Origin: JAHEZL01 sp046074525
GTDB taxonomy: Bacteria; Bacteroidota; Bacteroidia; Flavobacteriales_C; GCA-002722245
Direction: 5' to 3'
Assembly (NCBI GenBank): GCA_046074525.1
Contig: JBJTOK010000043.1
Span: 62,001 to 126,000 of the forward strand
Length of the DNA: 64,000 nt
In this document: positions 44,687 to 53,750 of the stretch, one piece after another
How positions within the stretch are numbered: position 1 is the first letter of the stretch
Layout: each line of letters opens with the position of its first letter
Notes under the pieces: model-generated
What the model was told of the DNA's origin: nothing
Databases searched by the model: none
Seen by the model: the letters and a program-made list of their open reading frames with translations, nothing else
Made by a program: the position numbers and the translations under genes

Positions 44687-45580
44687 ATGAAAATACCTCT
44701 TCTCAAACCCAACGATAAAGTAGCCATCACTGCTCCGGCAAAAAGAATTTCACGAAAGGAAATTGACGTAGCCGTGAAAATCCTTGTGGATTGGGGATTA
44801 CAGGTGGTGGTGGGTGAAACTGTTGATTCGGAATATTTTCAGTTTTCGGCTCCGAAGGAAGAGCGTTTGAGTGAAGTACAAGCGTTTATAGACGATCCCG
44901 ACATCAAAGCGATTTTCTTTGCACGTGGCGGTTATGGCTCGATACAGATCATTGATGATATTGATTTCAAGACTTTCAAAAAAAATCCGAAGTGGTTAAT
45001 TGGCTTCAGTGACATTACTATTTTCCATTGTCATGTTCATCAAAAGCTTGCGGCACCTAGCATTCATGCAACAATGCCATTGAACTTTGAAAAGAATTCC
45101 ACTGAAGCATTGGGCACTTTGAAGCAAGCGCTTTTCAAAGGCAAGATGAGTTATAGTTTGAAAGGCAAGCATAAGCTTAACCGCAAGGGCAAAGGAAAAG
45201 GAGAACTTATCGGCGGAAATTTATCCATCATTTATTCTTTGCTCGGATCAAAATCTTTCCCGGATCTGAGAGGAAAAATTCTCTTTATTGAAGACCTCAA
45301 CGAATACTATTATCACCTCGACAGGATGATGTATTCATTAAAAAGAGCAGGAGCATTAAAGGAGCTGAAAGGCTTGATTGTAGGACAATTCAGCGATATG
45401 CAGGAAGCAGCTTTACCATTCGACAAAAACACCGAAGAAATTATTTTTGAAGCGGTGAAAGAATATAAATTCCCTGTTTATTTCAACTTCCCGGCGGGAC
45501 ATGTGAGTGATAACCGCGCGTTGATTTTTGGAAAGGAAGTGAAGATGGAGGTGGATGGGAAAGCCTTAATTATTCAATAA
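44687..45580 (+). CDS. LD-carboxypeptidase (peptidase S66 family)
   Basis: 297 residues from ATG 44687 (MKIPLLKPNDKVAITAPAKRIS); upstream in-frame starts overlap the nuclease-like gene. The serine nucleophile is in IFFARGGYGSIQIID, and the Glu and His of the catalytic triad are in LFIEDLNEYYYHLDRMM and FNFPAGHVSDNRALIFG. S66 enzymes remove the terminal D-Ala from murein tetrapeptides during peptidoglycan recycling, in the cytoplasm. There is no signal peptide. The 43-bp gap from the orphan nuclease gene and its different composition suggest unrelated origins. Confidence 0.92.
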   Translation: MKIPLLKPNDKVAITAPAKRISRKEIDVAVKILVDWGLQVVVGETVDSEYFQFSAPKEERLSEVQAFIDDPDIKAIFFARGGYGSIQIIDDIDFKTFKKNPKWLIGFSDITIFHCHVHQKLAAPSIHATMPLNFEKNSTEALGTLKQALFKGKMSYSLKGKHKLNRKGKGKGELIGGNLSIIYSLLGSKSFPDLRGKILFIEDLNEYYYHLDRMMYSLKRAGALKELKGLIVGQFSDMQEAALPFDKNTEEIIFEAVKEYKFPVYFNFPAGHVSDNRALIFGKEVKMEVDGKALIIQ

Positions 45581-45706
45581 TCCATCTCCCTCCTCACACA
45601 CAACCCAACACACCCCTCTTCTCCAAGAGATTTGATATTAAGAGGAGATGCGAAGCTTCGGTCTTCCACCCATTCTTAAAAAACTTCAGCACAATCTATT
45701 TCAGAA

Positions 45707-45882
45707 AATGGGCTGGTAACTTCGTGCGAAGGCCCGAGCCAGGAGGCGGGCCAGCGAGGGCGGTGAGCCAAAAAGCGCGGCCGGAGGAACGGAGGCAACG
45801 CGTTTTTGGCGAGGCGGGCAGAAGCATCTCCTGGCTCTTGAATTTTTTTGGATACTTTTTTGTTTCAAGACAAAAAAGTATC
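45707..45882. repeat. Dispersed intergenic repeat A, copy 2 (long form)
   Basis: The first 57 bp match 25207-25263 (46 of 57), with GGCCCG/CGGGCC arms (45731-45752). Then comes an imperfect hairpin, GCCAAAAAGCGCG (45767-45779) with CGCGTTTTTGGC (45799-45810). It ends in a perfect 13-bp hairpin, GATACTTTTTTGT (45851-45863) and ACAAAAAAGTATC (45870-45882), with loop TTCAAG. Confidence 0.75.
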
Positions 45883-45922
45883 GATTTGCTTCTTTTTAAA
45901 AGAAGGCAGAAAGATGAGGAGG

Positions 45923-45951
45923 TTGCTTCGTCGTTCCTCCTCGCAATGACG
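45923..45951 (-). repeat. Dispersed repeat B, copy 1
   Basis: A 29-bp unit on the minus strand beginning CGTCATTGCGAGGAGGAA; it matches 63312-63340 on the plus strand at 28 of 29 positions. Confidence 0.8.
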
Positions 45952-46092
45952 TAAGGGGTGATGACATACGCGCGAAACACAAGAAAAAAAGCTGAAAGCT
46001 TCAAGATAAAGATTCCGCTAAGTTACGCTTTGCTAAAGTTAGCGGAGCGTGCGTGACGGTTGTGGGTGATGTTTCGCGAAAAAGGAATATTT

Positions 46093-46683
46093 CTACATCT
46101 TCCCCATCATCTTTGCTACATACTTCCCGATAATATCAAACTCCAAATTCACCAAACAGCCTTTCTCCAGTGTATGGAAATTCGTGTGTTCGTAGGTATA
46201 AGGAATGATCGCAACTGAGAAAGAATCATCTTTGGAATTCACCACGGTGAGACTAACGCCATTAACACAGATGGAACCTTTCTCCACTGTGATATCGTGC
46301 GGATGTTTTTTAGTGTATTTGAAAGTATAGATCCAGCTGCCATTCATAGATTCAACTGAAGTGCACTCGCCAACGCCATCAACGTGTCCCTGAACAATGT
46401 GGCCATCCAGCGGTTTAGAAAGCGTAAGGCATCTTTCGAGATTGATGGTATAACCCACTTTCCACGTAGAAAGCGCTGTTTTTTTAAGCGTTTCATCAAT
46501 GGCGGTCACGCGATAGCTATCGGCAAGAATTTCCACCACAGTAAGGCAAACGCCATTGTGGGCAATACTTTGATCAATTTTTATTTCATTTAAAAATGGT
46601 GCGGAAATAAAAAAATGCTTGTTGCTTTTTTCATCTTCTATGCGAAGGATTTTTCCTGTAGCCTCTATGATTCCTGTAAACAT
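46093..46683 (-). CDS. ribE: Riboflavin synthase, alpha subunit
   Basis: 196 residues made of two tandem lumazine-binding repeats: MFTGIIEATGKI with SIAHNGVCLTVVEI in the first, and GHIVQGHVDGVGECTS with GSICVNGVSLTVV in the second. It dismutates 6,7-dimethyl-8-ribityllumazine to riboflavin. No FMN riboswitch or other rib gene was found nearby. It lies 3 bp after the T9SS cargo gene on the same strand, an incidental pairing. Confidence 0.95.
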   Translation of the reverse strand: MFTGIIEATGKILRIEDEKSNKHFFISAPFLNEIKIDQSIAHNGVCLTVVEILADSYRVTAIDETLKKTALSTWKVGYTINLERCLTLSKPLDGHIVQGHVDGVGECTSVESMNGSWIYTFKYTKKHPHDITVEKGSICVNGVSLTVVNSKDDSFSVAIIPYTYEHTNFHTLEKGCLVNLEFDIIGKYVAKMMGKM

Positions 46684-46686
46684 GAA

Positions 46687-49233
46687 CTATTTGTTATTTG
46701 CGCCGTCGCCGATCAACTGGACAAATCCTTTGAGTTGCACGATTTGCGGTCCGGCCAGTTTTTTCTGATATACCTCGCAAATATAATAATAGGTTCCTGA
46801 TGAGCACATTTGCTGGTTTTCCATGAAGCGGCCATCCCAGAAAATTTCGGGTTTATCGGTTTGAAACATGAGTAGGCCCCAGCGGTCGTAAATCCTCATA
46901 TTCACTTTTTGTATGTGTTTGTAGGGGAAAGGTGTAAAGAAATCATTTTTCCCATCACCGTTCGGGGTAAAGATATTCGGCAGGGAATATGATGGACAAT
47001 TGTCTACACAAACTTCTCCGGTGAGCGCACTTTCATTACCAGTGCTGTCGGTAGCAGTAATGAGGTAACAGCCTGCCACGTATTCCAGATTAGGATGGAT
47101 GTAGACGGCATCTGTAAAAGGCACTATTTCTTTCAACAAAGTATAGGGCTTGTTGAGTTCGTCCTTGTAGTACAATTTGTATTTCAGCAAATCGGCGGAG
47201 CAAAAAGGATTTGCCGCGCCCCAGGTGATGGTATTTTCTCCTTTATCGCAATCACCGCTCACACTCACGGCAGGCGGACAAGGGGGCACCGTATCTTTAG
47301 GAACTGCACACATAATTTCAGAGAAATTGAGCAAAGGAGAAGGATAACCGCTTCCGCTGTAAGCCCCTGAAGATTGAATTTTATAGCAATAGGTTTGTCC
47401 GTTCGCCAACTCCTTATCCACATAGCTATGCGCTGTTGTAGTGTCCATTTTCGTGAAAACACCAGGGCTTGTCTCTTTCCATACATAAAACGTATCGTTG
47501 GTCCAGGGGGTGGTATAAGTCCAATTTAAAATCAGTGCTTTATCAACGGATTTGATATTCAGGTACACTGATGCCGCCTGTGGAGAAGCCCCAATCAGGT
47601 AAGTATTTCCAGAGGCGTTGTTCCATAGTTCGACATAGTAAGTAAAAGGTGTTTTTTGTGTATTGAACAGCGTGTCCACCATGGAAGTATCGTTGACATC
47701 ACTGATGGTTTTGATAAGTATGGAATTTCTGTATACACGATAGCTATAAGGACCCGGATGTTGAATTGTATTCAGCTGTGAGGCCTTCATCCACCTCAGA
47801 AAAATGGAGCCATCCACTGCATCAGTGTGGTTTACGCTAACGTTGATCAGCACAGGAGCGGTTTTTTCGAGCTCCACGCAAACCTCATCCGAAACCTTGC
47901 TTTCGGCGCCATCAGCATAAAAAGCTACTACGCGATAGCAGTATCTTTTACCGAGAACAATATTCGTGTCGGTAAAAGCTGCAGTGCTTGTTTGCTGAAT
48001 AAGGGAATAGCCCAGACCATCCGGTAAACCAGTGGTGCAGGAATCGGGAGTATAGGCCGTGGAATCTTCTTTCCGGTAAATTTTATAGCCTGTTACAGAT
48101 CCGCACAAGCCCGAACTCCAGGTCAGCGCCACCGATTTTCCCGATGGCACAGCCATCAAATTCTTAGGTGCCGGTGCAATTACTTTAATATTCACCGTCT
48201 TCAAATCGAAAAGATTTACCGGATCAGCATTGTCGCGTGCTTTAAATAAAATGGTATATGCCTGCTTGCGCACGTGTGAACACTGAGGTGTCCACGAAAA
48301 CTTCCCGCCTGCCGAATCAATAGCGAAGACAGGCTGCGTGAATTTCAATGCCGGGGCCGGTAGTGAAAACATAGCGCTCACCGCCGAAAGCACAACGGAA
48401 TCACCGGAGTTAGGATCGACAGCCCATACTTTTTCATCAAGAGTATCTCCGGCTTCAATGCATATGTCCTGCTTTACATGAATAACCGGAGGATCGTTGG
48501 GCGGGCAGGCAAGCACTGTCACCTGCATGTCCCTAAGGATGCTGCCTATTTTAAATCCATCGCGGTATTCATCTATAAGAATAGCGAAATTGTAATTGCC
48601 TAAAATAGTAGGCGCATTCCATGCAAACTCACCTGTTTGTGAATTAAGTGTTACGCCACTGGGCAGGGAATAGCCCGCAATATCATTGCCTCCGGCTCCT
48701 TTACAAGTGACGAGTGAATACACTAAACTGTCACCATCAGGATCATAAGCACCGGGATTGTGCAGGTACAGTTTTCCCTGGCAGGCATTGTCGATAGGAG
48801 GATACAGCAACTTTGGTGAATTGTTGAGGCCGAGAAAAGGATTGAGAATAATATTTGTGTATATGTAAAAAGGCACGTTGACAGAATTAGGAATGTTGAT
48901 TACACCTTCCTCGCGGTTGGGATCTTCAAAAGCAATAGCGTATTTTCCTACAGAAGGATAGGTATGTACTGCTTCATAAAGATTGATATTGAGATCATCA
49001 CCAAATGTTTTGGGATAGCCATCAGCGCGTTTGAGAGTATCATTTTTTCCATCACCCCAGGTGAGTTCAATATAAGGGCGGTCGGCCGGACTTGAAGCAC
49101 GTGTATAAGTCACTACAGATATTTTCACTGTGTTGGGCCCGGTTTGGGTATAGGTAATTTCTCCGGCGCGGTTATGAGTGGCACGCAATAAAATGCTGCA
49201 CGATAAAAATAATATGAGAAGGAATGTCCGCAT
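46687..49233 (-). CDS. T9SS cargo with type B (gliding motility-associated) C-terminal sorting domain
   Basis: 848 residues from ATG 49233 (MRTFLLILFLSCSILLRA signal peptide). The mature start THNRAGEITYTQTG is a motif common in Bacteroidota surface proteins with this C-terminus. In order: an N-terminal beta domain, cadherin/Ig-like repeats (for example AYDPDGDSLVYSLVTCKGAGG, VWAVDPNSGDSVVLSAVS; about 180-370), and several Fn3-like domains (about 390-745; VALTWSSGLCGSVTGYKIYR, TYCYKIQSS). The last 96 residues (753-848) form the type B sorting domain: NIFTPNGDGKNDFF, VNMRIYDRWGLLMFQT, WDGRFMENQQMCSSGTYYY and a final GFVQLIG strand. It should be exported by T9SS and attached to the surface. No PorP/SprF-type gene is adjacent. 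Confidence 0.92.
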   Translation of the reverse strand: MRTFLLILFLSCSILLRATHNRAGEITYTQTGPNTVKISVVTYTRASSPADRPYIELTWGDGKNDTLKRADGYPKTFGDDLNINLYEAVHTYPSVGKYAIAFEDPNREEGVINIPNSVNVPFYIYTNIILNPFLGLNNSPKLLYPPIDNACQGKLYLHNPGAYDPDGDSLVYSLVTCKGAGGNDIAGYSLPSGVTLNSQTGEFAWNAPTILGNYNFAILIDEYRDGFKIGSILRDMQVTVLACPPNDPPVIHVKQDICIEAGDTLDEKVWAVDPNSGDSVVLSAVSAMFSLPAPALKFTQPVFAIDSAGGKFSWTPQCSHVRKQAYTILFKARDNADPVNLFDLKTVNIKVIAPAPKNLMAVPSGKSVALTWSSGLCGSVTGYKIYRKEDSTAYTPDSCTTGLPDGLGYSLIQQTSTAAFTDTNIVLGKRYCYRVVAFYADGAESKVSDEVCVELEKTAPVLINVSVNHTDAVDGSIFLRWMKASQLNTIQHPGPYSYRVYRNSILIKTISDVNDTSMVDTLFNTQKTPFTYYVELWNNASGNTYLIGASPQAASVYLNIKSVDKALILNWTYTTPWTNDTFYVWKETSPGVFTKMDTTTAHSYVDKELANGQTYCYKIQSSGAYSGSGYPSPLLNFSEIMCAVPKDTVPPCPPAVSVSGDCDKGENTITWGAANPFCSADLLKYKLYYKDELNKPYTLLKEIVPFTDAVYIHPNLEYVAGCYLITATDSTGNESALTGEVCVDNCPSYSLPNIFTPNGDGKNDFFTPFPYKHIQKVNMRIYDRWGLLMFQTDKPEIFWDGRFMENQQMCSSGTYYYICEVYQKKLAGPQIVQLKGFVQLIGDGANNK

Positions 49234-49288
49234 CGTTTTCAAAGATACGTATCTTAGGGCCTGTTTAGACTTACAATGTATATAAAAA

Positions 49289-50392
49289 ATGAACGATAAA
49301 AAATTAATTATAGGCATCACAGCCGGCGATTGCAACGGGATTGGATATGAAATTATTTTAAAAGCTTTCTCCGATCCGCGTCTCTCCGAAATGTTTACTC
49401 CTGTTGTTTACGGTTCGCGCAAATACCTCACACACTACCGCAATGAGCTAAAACTAGAAAATGTTAATTTCCAGCTTGTAGATAACATTGGTGCCGCCCA
49501 GACTAAAAAACTGAACCTGATCAATTGTGTTAGCGATACTGCCGACCTTCAACCAGGAGTGGTGACAAAGGAAGCCGGAACCGGTTCTCTTGAAGCCCTG
49601 GAGCGCGCCACCAAGGATTTACTGGAGAATAAGATCCACGCTTTGGTTACTGCTCCTATCAATAAAGAAAACATACAGGCTGATGCTTTTAAATTCCCGG
49701 GACATACAGAATATCTTGAAAAAGCTTGTGGCGCCGATGATAGTTTGATGTTCCTGGTGAGTCCGGATTTAAAAATTGGTGTTGTTACCGGCCATGTTCC
49801 TGTTGCACAAGTTGCTTCTAAAATCAGTGTAGAGAAAATTCTTTCCAAACTAAAGCTGATGAACGAAAGTCTGAAAAGAGATTTTTTAATCCGAAAGCCA
49901 AAAATCGCTGTACTGGGCCTCAATCCGCATGCAGGCGACAACGGTTTACTCGGAAAAGAAGAAATTGATATCATCTCTCCTGCCATCGCGAAAGCAAAAG
50001 AAATGGGGATTTTTGCTCACGGACCTTACTCTGCCGACGGTTTCTTCGGCAACGGTGTGTACAAAAATTTTGATGGAGTGCTGGGGATGTATCATGATCA
50101 AGGGCTGATTCCCTTTAAAACATTGAGTTTTGGCAGCGGAGTGAATTTTACAGCAGGTTTACCTATCGTAAGAACCTCTCCCGACCATGGAACTGCTTAC
50201 GAAATCGCCGGAAAAAATCAGGCCGATGAAAGTTCTTTCCGAAATGCACTCTATTCCGCCATGGATATTCTGGCGAATCGTAAAATACAGAAGGAAGTTT
50301 CTGCAAATCCTTTAGTAATAACAGATAAAGACAAAATGGAGAGGGGCAGATACAGCGAGGAGGAAAAGCACCTCCGCGGCATGGAAAACTAG
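49289..50392 (+). CDS. pdxA: 4-hydroxythreonine-4-phosphate dehydrogenase
   Basis: 367 residues. GITAGDCNGIGYEIILKAF near the start, the metal and substrate ligands in FPGHTEYLEKACG, VTGHVPVAQV, GLNPHAGDNGLLGKEE, GMYHDQGLIPFKTL and RTSPDHGTAYEIAG are all present. It oxidises 4-phosphohydroxythreonine in de novo pyridoxal-phosphate synthesis. It is divergent from the T9SS cargo gene (55-bp spacer) and followed by the DUF177-led operon with its own promoter. Confidence 0.96.
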   Translation: MNDKKLIIGITAGDCNGIGYEIILKAFSDPRLSEMFTPVVYGSRKYLTHYRNELKLENVNFQLVDNIGAAQTKKLNLINCVSDTADLQPGVVTKEAGTGSLEALERATKDLLENKIHALVTAPINKENIQADAFKFPGHTEYLEKACGADDSLMFLVSPDLKIGVVTGHVPVAQVASKISVEKILSKLKLMNESLKRDFLIRKPKIAVLGLNPHAGDNGLLGKEEIDIISPAIAKAKEMGIFAHGPYSADGFFGNGVYKNFDGVLGMYHDQGLIPFKTLSFGSGVNFTAGLPIVRTSPDHGTAYEIAGKNQADESSFRNALYSAMDILANRKIQKEVSANPLVITDKDKMERGRYSEEEKHLRGMEN

Positions 50393-50410
50393 AGGAAAGC
50401 CCCCGGTCGC

Positions 50411-50439
50411 TTGCAATATTCATTTTTTTATTATCTTTG
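50411..50439 (+). promoter_or_regulatory. Promoter of the DUF177-rpmF-plsX-fabH operon
   Basis: TTG (50411-50413) is followed 18 bases later by TATCTTTG (50432-50439), a full match to TAnnTTTG, 23 bases before the DUF177 ATG. This is one of the clearest Bacteroidota-type promoters in the window. Confidence 0.65.
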
Positions 50440-50462
50440 CGACCTTTCTTTAATAGTTTGTA

Positions 50463-50984
50463 ATGAAGGATTTTGTAATAAACTTTGTTGGACTGAATGA
50501 AGGAAAACACGATTTTCAGTTCGAAATAACTGATAAGTTCTTTGAAAGCATCGATTACTCGGAAATCAGAAAAGGCGCGGTCCTCGTGGATCTTCTCCTT
50601 GAAAAAAAACCTGGTATGATGCTCTTGAATTTTAAACTAAAGGGAGCTGTTGAAGTAACCTGCGACCGCTGTGCAGATGAGTTTTCTTATCCTATTGACC
50701 AGGAGGAAAAGCTGATAGTAAAGGTAGGTGGCAAGGCAGATGACTCAGGCAGCAGCGCAGAAGAAGTTATTTTTCTGACGTCCCAGGAGCACCAGCTCGA
50801 CCTCACTCACTTTTTATATGAGTCGGTAAAGCTGGCCATCCCTTTAAAAATAGTACATCCTGATGATGCATCAGGAAAAAGTACCTGTAATCCTGAAGTC
50901 TTGAAAAAGCTGGAGGATCTTTCAGGCGGCAACAATAACGACATTGATCCCCGATGGGACAAATTGAAAAGTTTTAGTAATTAA
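50463..50984 (+). CDS. DUF177 (YceD) family protein
   Basis: 173 residues. The CxxC pair in VEVTCDRCADEFSYPI is the family hallmark, and the C-terminal IDPRWDKLKSF ends as expected. YceD/DUF177 proteins lie next to rpmF in most bacteria and have been implicated in 23S rRNA accumulation in E. coli and plant plastids. Here the gene is followed 12 bp later by rpmF, the conserved arrangement. It heads the lipid/ribosome operon. Confidence 0.92.
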   Translation: MKDFVINFVGLNEGKHDFQFEITDKFFESIDYSEIRKGAVLVDLLLEKKPGMMLLNFKLKGAVEVTCDRCADEFSYPIDQEEKLIVKVGGKADDSGSSAEEVIFLTSQEHQLDLTHFLYESVKLAIPLKIVHPDDASGKSTCNPEVLKKLEDLSGGNNNDIDPRWDKLKSFSN

Positions 50985-50996
50985 ATTAAATAGACC

Positions 50997-51182
50997 ATGG
51001 CACATCCTAAGAGAAGGCACTCAACCACAAGAAGAGACAGAAGAAGAACGCATTACAAAGCCGTTGCTCCAACTCTTTCTACATGCTCTAACTGCAAAGC
51101 TCCTGTATTGTACCACAGAGTGTGCGGCGAGTGCGGATATTACAAAGGAAAACAAGCTGTAGAACAAGCTGTTACAGCTTAA
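50997..51182 (+). CDS. rpmF: 50S ribosomal protein L32
   Basis: 61 residues. The start MAHPKRRHSTTRRDRRRTHYKA is the typical basic N-terminus, and the zinc ribbon C-x2-C...C-x2-C (CSNCKAPVLYHRVCGECGYY) is intact, so this is the C+ zinc-binding version. Part of the large ribosomal subunit. It is the second gene of the operon and precedes plsX by 24 bp. Confidence 0.97.
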   Translation: MAHPKRRHSTTRRDRRRTHYKAVAPTLSTCSNCKAPVLYHRVCGECGYYKGKQAVEQAVTA

Positions 51183-51206
51183 TTGAAGTCCTTGTCCAGC
51201 ATATAA

Positions 51207-52145
51207 ATGCGAATTGGCATTGACATAATGGGTGGCGATTTCGCCCCCAGAACCACGACAGGCGGAGCGGTGCAGGCAAGAAAAGAATTGCCTGCAGATG
51301 TTGAACTTGTTTTGATAGGCGACGCTGCTTTGATCCGCGAGCAACTTGCTCATTACGGCGGCAAAGAGAGCGATTTCACCATTGTACATACTGCAGAACA
51401 GATAGGGATGGCAGAACATCCCGTAAAGGCTTTCAAGGAAAAACCAGGATCTTCTATCGGTATCGGCTATAAAATGCTGGCGACAAAGGAGCTCGACGGT
51501 TTTGCCAGTGCCGGTAATACTGGCGCTATGATGGTGGGTGCGATGTACGCCGTTAAAACAGTACCTGGACTTATCCGTCCGTCACTTATCTCCTTACTCC
51601 CTAAAGAAAATGGCAACACCAATGTTATTCTGGATGTAGGCGTGAATGCCGACTGTAAGCCAGATGTGTTGTACCAGTTCGGGGTATTAGGATCAATTTA
51701 CGCAAAACTGATTCTGAATTACGAAAATCCACGCGTTGCTTTATTAAACATCGGTGAAGAGCCTGAAAAGGGAAACCTCAATACCCAGGCCGCCTATGGT
51801 TTGATGAAGGACAGCAAGGATTTCAATTTCGTTGGAAATATTGAAGGCCGCGATGTTTTTGAAGATGCCTGCGACGTAATTGTTTGTGATGGCTTCACCG
51901 GAAATATCGTGATCAAAGAGGGAGAAGGTTTTTACCACATGCTGAAAAAAAGAGGTATCAAGGATCCGTACTTCGAAAGATTCAACTACGAAATTTACGG
52001 AGGAAGTCCGATCCTGGGCATCAATTCCACAGCAGTAGTAGGCCATGGCATCTCCAATGAAATTGCTATAAAAAACATGATTATGCTCACCAACGAAGTT
52101 GCAGCAGCAAATCTGAGCAACAAAATTAAAGAAGCTTTTAACTAA
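51207..52145 (+). CDS. plsX: Phosphate acyltransferase
   Basis: 312 residues. RIGIDIMGGDFAPRTTTGGAVQA at the N-terminus, DGFASAGNTGAMMVGAM and VIVCDGFTGNIVIKEGEGF are family blocks. PlsX converts acyl-ACP to acyl-phosphate for phospholipid synthesis. It abuts fabH without a gap, the standard rpmF-plsX-fabH order. Confidence 0.96.
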   Translation: MRIGIDIMGGDFAPRTTTGGAVQARKELPADVELVLIGDAALIREQLAHYGGKESDFTIVHTAEQIGMAEHPVKAFKEKPGSSIGIGYKMLATKELDGFASAGNTGAMMVGAMYAVKTVPGLIRPSLISLLPKENGNTNVILDVGVNADCKPDVLYQFGVLGSIYAKLILNYENPRVALLNIGEEPEKGNLNTQAAYGLMKDSKDFNFVGNIEGRDVFEDACDVIVCDGFTGNIVIKEGEGFYHMLKKRGIKDPYFERFNYEIYGGSPILGINSTAVVGHGISNEIAIKNMIMLTNEVAAANLSNKIKEAFN

Positions 52146-53144
52146 ATGGGTAAAACGCACGCTGCCATCACCGCCGTAGGAGGATATGTTCCGGAATACG
52201 TCCTTAATAACGCGGAATTGGAGAAAATGGTAGATACTACCGACGAATGGATCACCACCCGTACCGGAATCAAGGAAAGAAGAATTTTAAAAGGAGAAGG
52301 AAAAGCCACTTCCGACATGTGTGTTGAGGCCGTGAAAGAACTCTGCAAAAAAAGAGGCATTTCCCCCGAAGAAATAGAACTGATGATAGTGGCTACGGTA
52401 ACACCCGACATGCCATTTCCTTCAACTGCCAACATTACCTGCGACAAACTGGGCGCAAAAAATGCATGGGGTTTCGACCTTAGTGCTGCCTGCTCAGGGT
52501 TTTTATATGCCTTGTCTACCGGTGCCAGCTTCATTGAATCGGGAAAACATAAGAAAGTAGTGGTGGTGGGTGCCGATAAAATGTCGGCCATCATGAACTA
52601 TAAAGACCGCGCCACCTGCATCATATTTGGTGATGGCGCTGGAGCCGTATTGCTGGAGCCGAACACAGAAGGCTATGGCGTAATTGATTCGGTGCTGAAG
52701 AGTGACGGATCGGGAAGAAACTTTCTTTTCCAGCAAGCTGGCGGATCATTGATGCCTGCCTCTCACGAAACCATTGATTCGGGAAAACATTATGTTTACC
52801 AGGAAGGAAAAACCGTATTCAAGTTTGCAGTAACCAACATGGCTGATGTTTCTGCTGAGATCATGCAGAGAAATAACCTTAAAGGGGAGGACATTGCCTG
52901 GCTGGTGCCGCACCAGGCTAACCTGCGTATTATAAGCGCTACTTCAGAAAGAATGGGTGTACCTGATGAAAAAGTAATGATCAATATTCAAAAATACGGA
53001 AACACCACTGCAGGTACATTGCCATTGTGCCTCTGGGATTACGAGAAAAAATTAAAGAAAGGCGACAACATCGTATTTGCTGCTTTTGGTGGCGGATTCA
53101 CCTGGGGTGCTCTTTACCTGAAATGGGCTTATAATTCGAATTAA
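52146..53144 (+). CDS. fabH: Beta-ketoacyl-ACP synthase III
   Basis: 332 residues. The catalytic triad is seen: Cys in LSAACSGFLYAL, His in WLVPHQANLRII and Asn in KYGNTTAGT. DTTDEWITTRTGIKERRI is at the N-terminus. It starts fatty acid synthesis by condensing acetyl-CoA with malonyl-ACP. Between plsX and accB in the run; an 85-bp gap before accB might hold another promoter. Confidence 0.97.
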   Translation: MGKTHAAITAVGGYVPEYVLNNAELEKMVDTTDEWITTRTGIKERRILKGEGKATSDMCVEAVKELCKKRGISPEEIELMIVATVTPDMPFPSTANITCDKLGAKNAWGFDLSAACSGFLYALSTGASFIESGKHKKVVVVGADKMSAIMNYKDRATCIIFGDGAGAVLLEPNTEGYGVIDSVLKSDGSGRNFLFQQAGGSLMPASHETIDSGKHYVYQEGKTVFKFAVTNMADVSAEIMQRNNLKGEDIAWLVPHQANLRIISATSERMGVPDEKVMINIQKYGNTTAGTLPLCLWDYEKKLKKGDNIVFAAFGGGFTWGALYLKWAYNSN

Positions 53145-53229
53145 TAATTTTAAAAGAAATGCCGGAATCTGCAGATAAGCAGATTTCATAAAAAAAATAT
53201 ATTTTAGTCACCAATCTATTCAATTCGAT

Positions 53230-53721
53230 ATGGAATTAAACGAAATACAAGACCTCATCAAATTTGTCGCAAAATCAAATGTGAGCGAAGTAGAACTGGA
53301 ATCCAAAGGATTTAAGCTGGTTATCAAAAACAAATCTGCCGAACCACAATATATTGCAGCGCCGGCACCCGTTCAACAGATAGTTCAACACACTATCCCT
53401 GCTGCACCAGTTGCTGCAGCACCACAGGCGGCTCCTGCTCCAGCAGCACCAGCAGCTGTTCCAGCGGCCAAAAATTCGAAATATGTTACCGTAAAATCAC
53501 CAATGATCGGTACTTTTTATACCAAACCATCTCCGGATAAACCAGAGTTTGTAAAAGTAGGTGATGATATTAAAACCGGTGGTGTACTCTGCGTAATCGA
53601 AGCCATGAAGCTCTTCAACGAAATTGAAAGCGAGGTTAGCGGAAAAATCGTTGAAATCCTTGTGAAAGATTCTTCACCGGTAGAATACGACCAACCACTG
53701 TTTGTGATTGATCCAAGCTGA
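53230..53721 (+). CDS. accB: Biotin carboxyl carrier protein of acetyl-CoA carboxylase
   Basis: 163 residues. An N-terminal helical region (ELNEIQDLIKFVAKSNVSEVELE), a flexible Ala/Pro linker (about 50-80), and the C-terminal biotinyl domain with the biotin Lys in CVIEAMKLFNEIE. It carries carboxybiotin between the AccC and AccAD components. It is followed by accC after 29 bp. AccA/D are not in the window. Confidence 0.96.
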   Translation: MELNEIQDLIKFVAKSNVSEVELESKGFKLVIKNKSAEPQYIAAPAPVQQIVQHTIPAAPVAAAPQAAPAPAAPAAVPAAKNSKYVTVKSPMIGTFYTKPSPDKPEFVKVGDDIKTGGVLCVIEAMKLFNEIESEVSGKIVEILVKDSSPVEYDQPLFVIDPS

Positions 53722-53750
53722 TAGATTATAAAGCTTCAACAAGACTTATT

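Larger units (their letters stand above)
45581..46092. other. 512-bp repeat-bearing intergenic spacer
   Basis: No convincing gene. It holds repeat A copy 2 (45707-45882), repeat B copy 1 (45923-45951), and a 7-bp inverted repeat CCGCTAA/TTAGCGG (46015-46045). The stretch is unusually G+C-rich at 45721-45830 for this genome. It separates the LD-carboxypeptidase gene from convergent ribE. Confidence 0.7.

Noticed and set aside
46015..46045. A 7-bp inverted repeat CCGCTAA/TTAGCGG as a terminator or operator
   Set aside because: The loop is 17 bases, there is no T-run, and no gene boundary is nearby that needs it.
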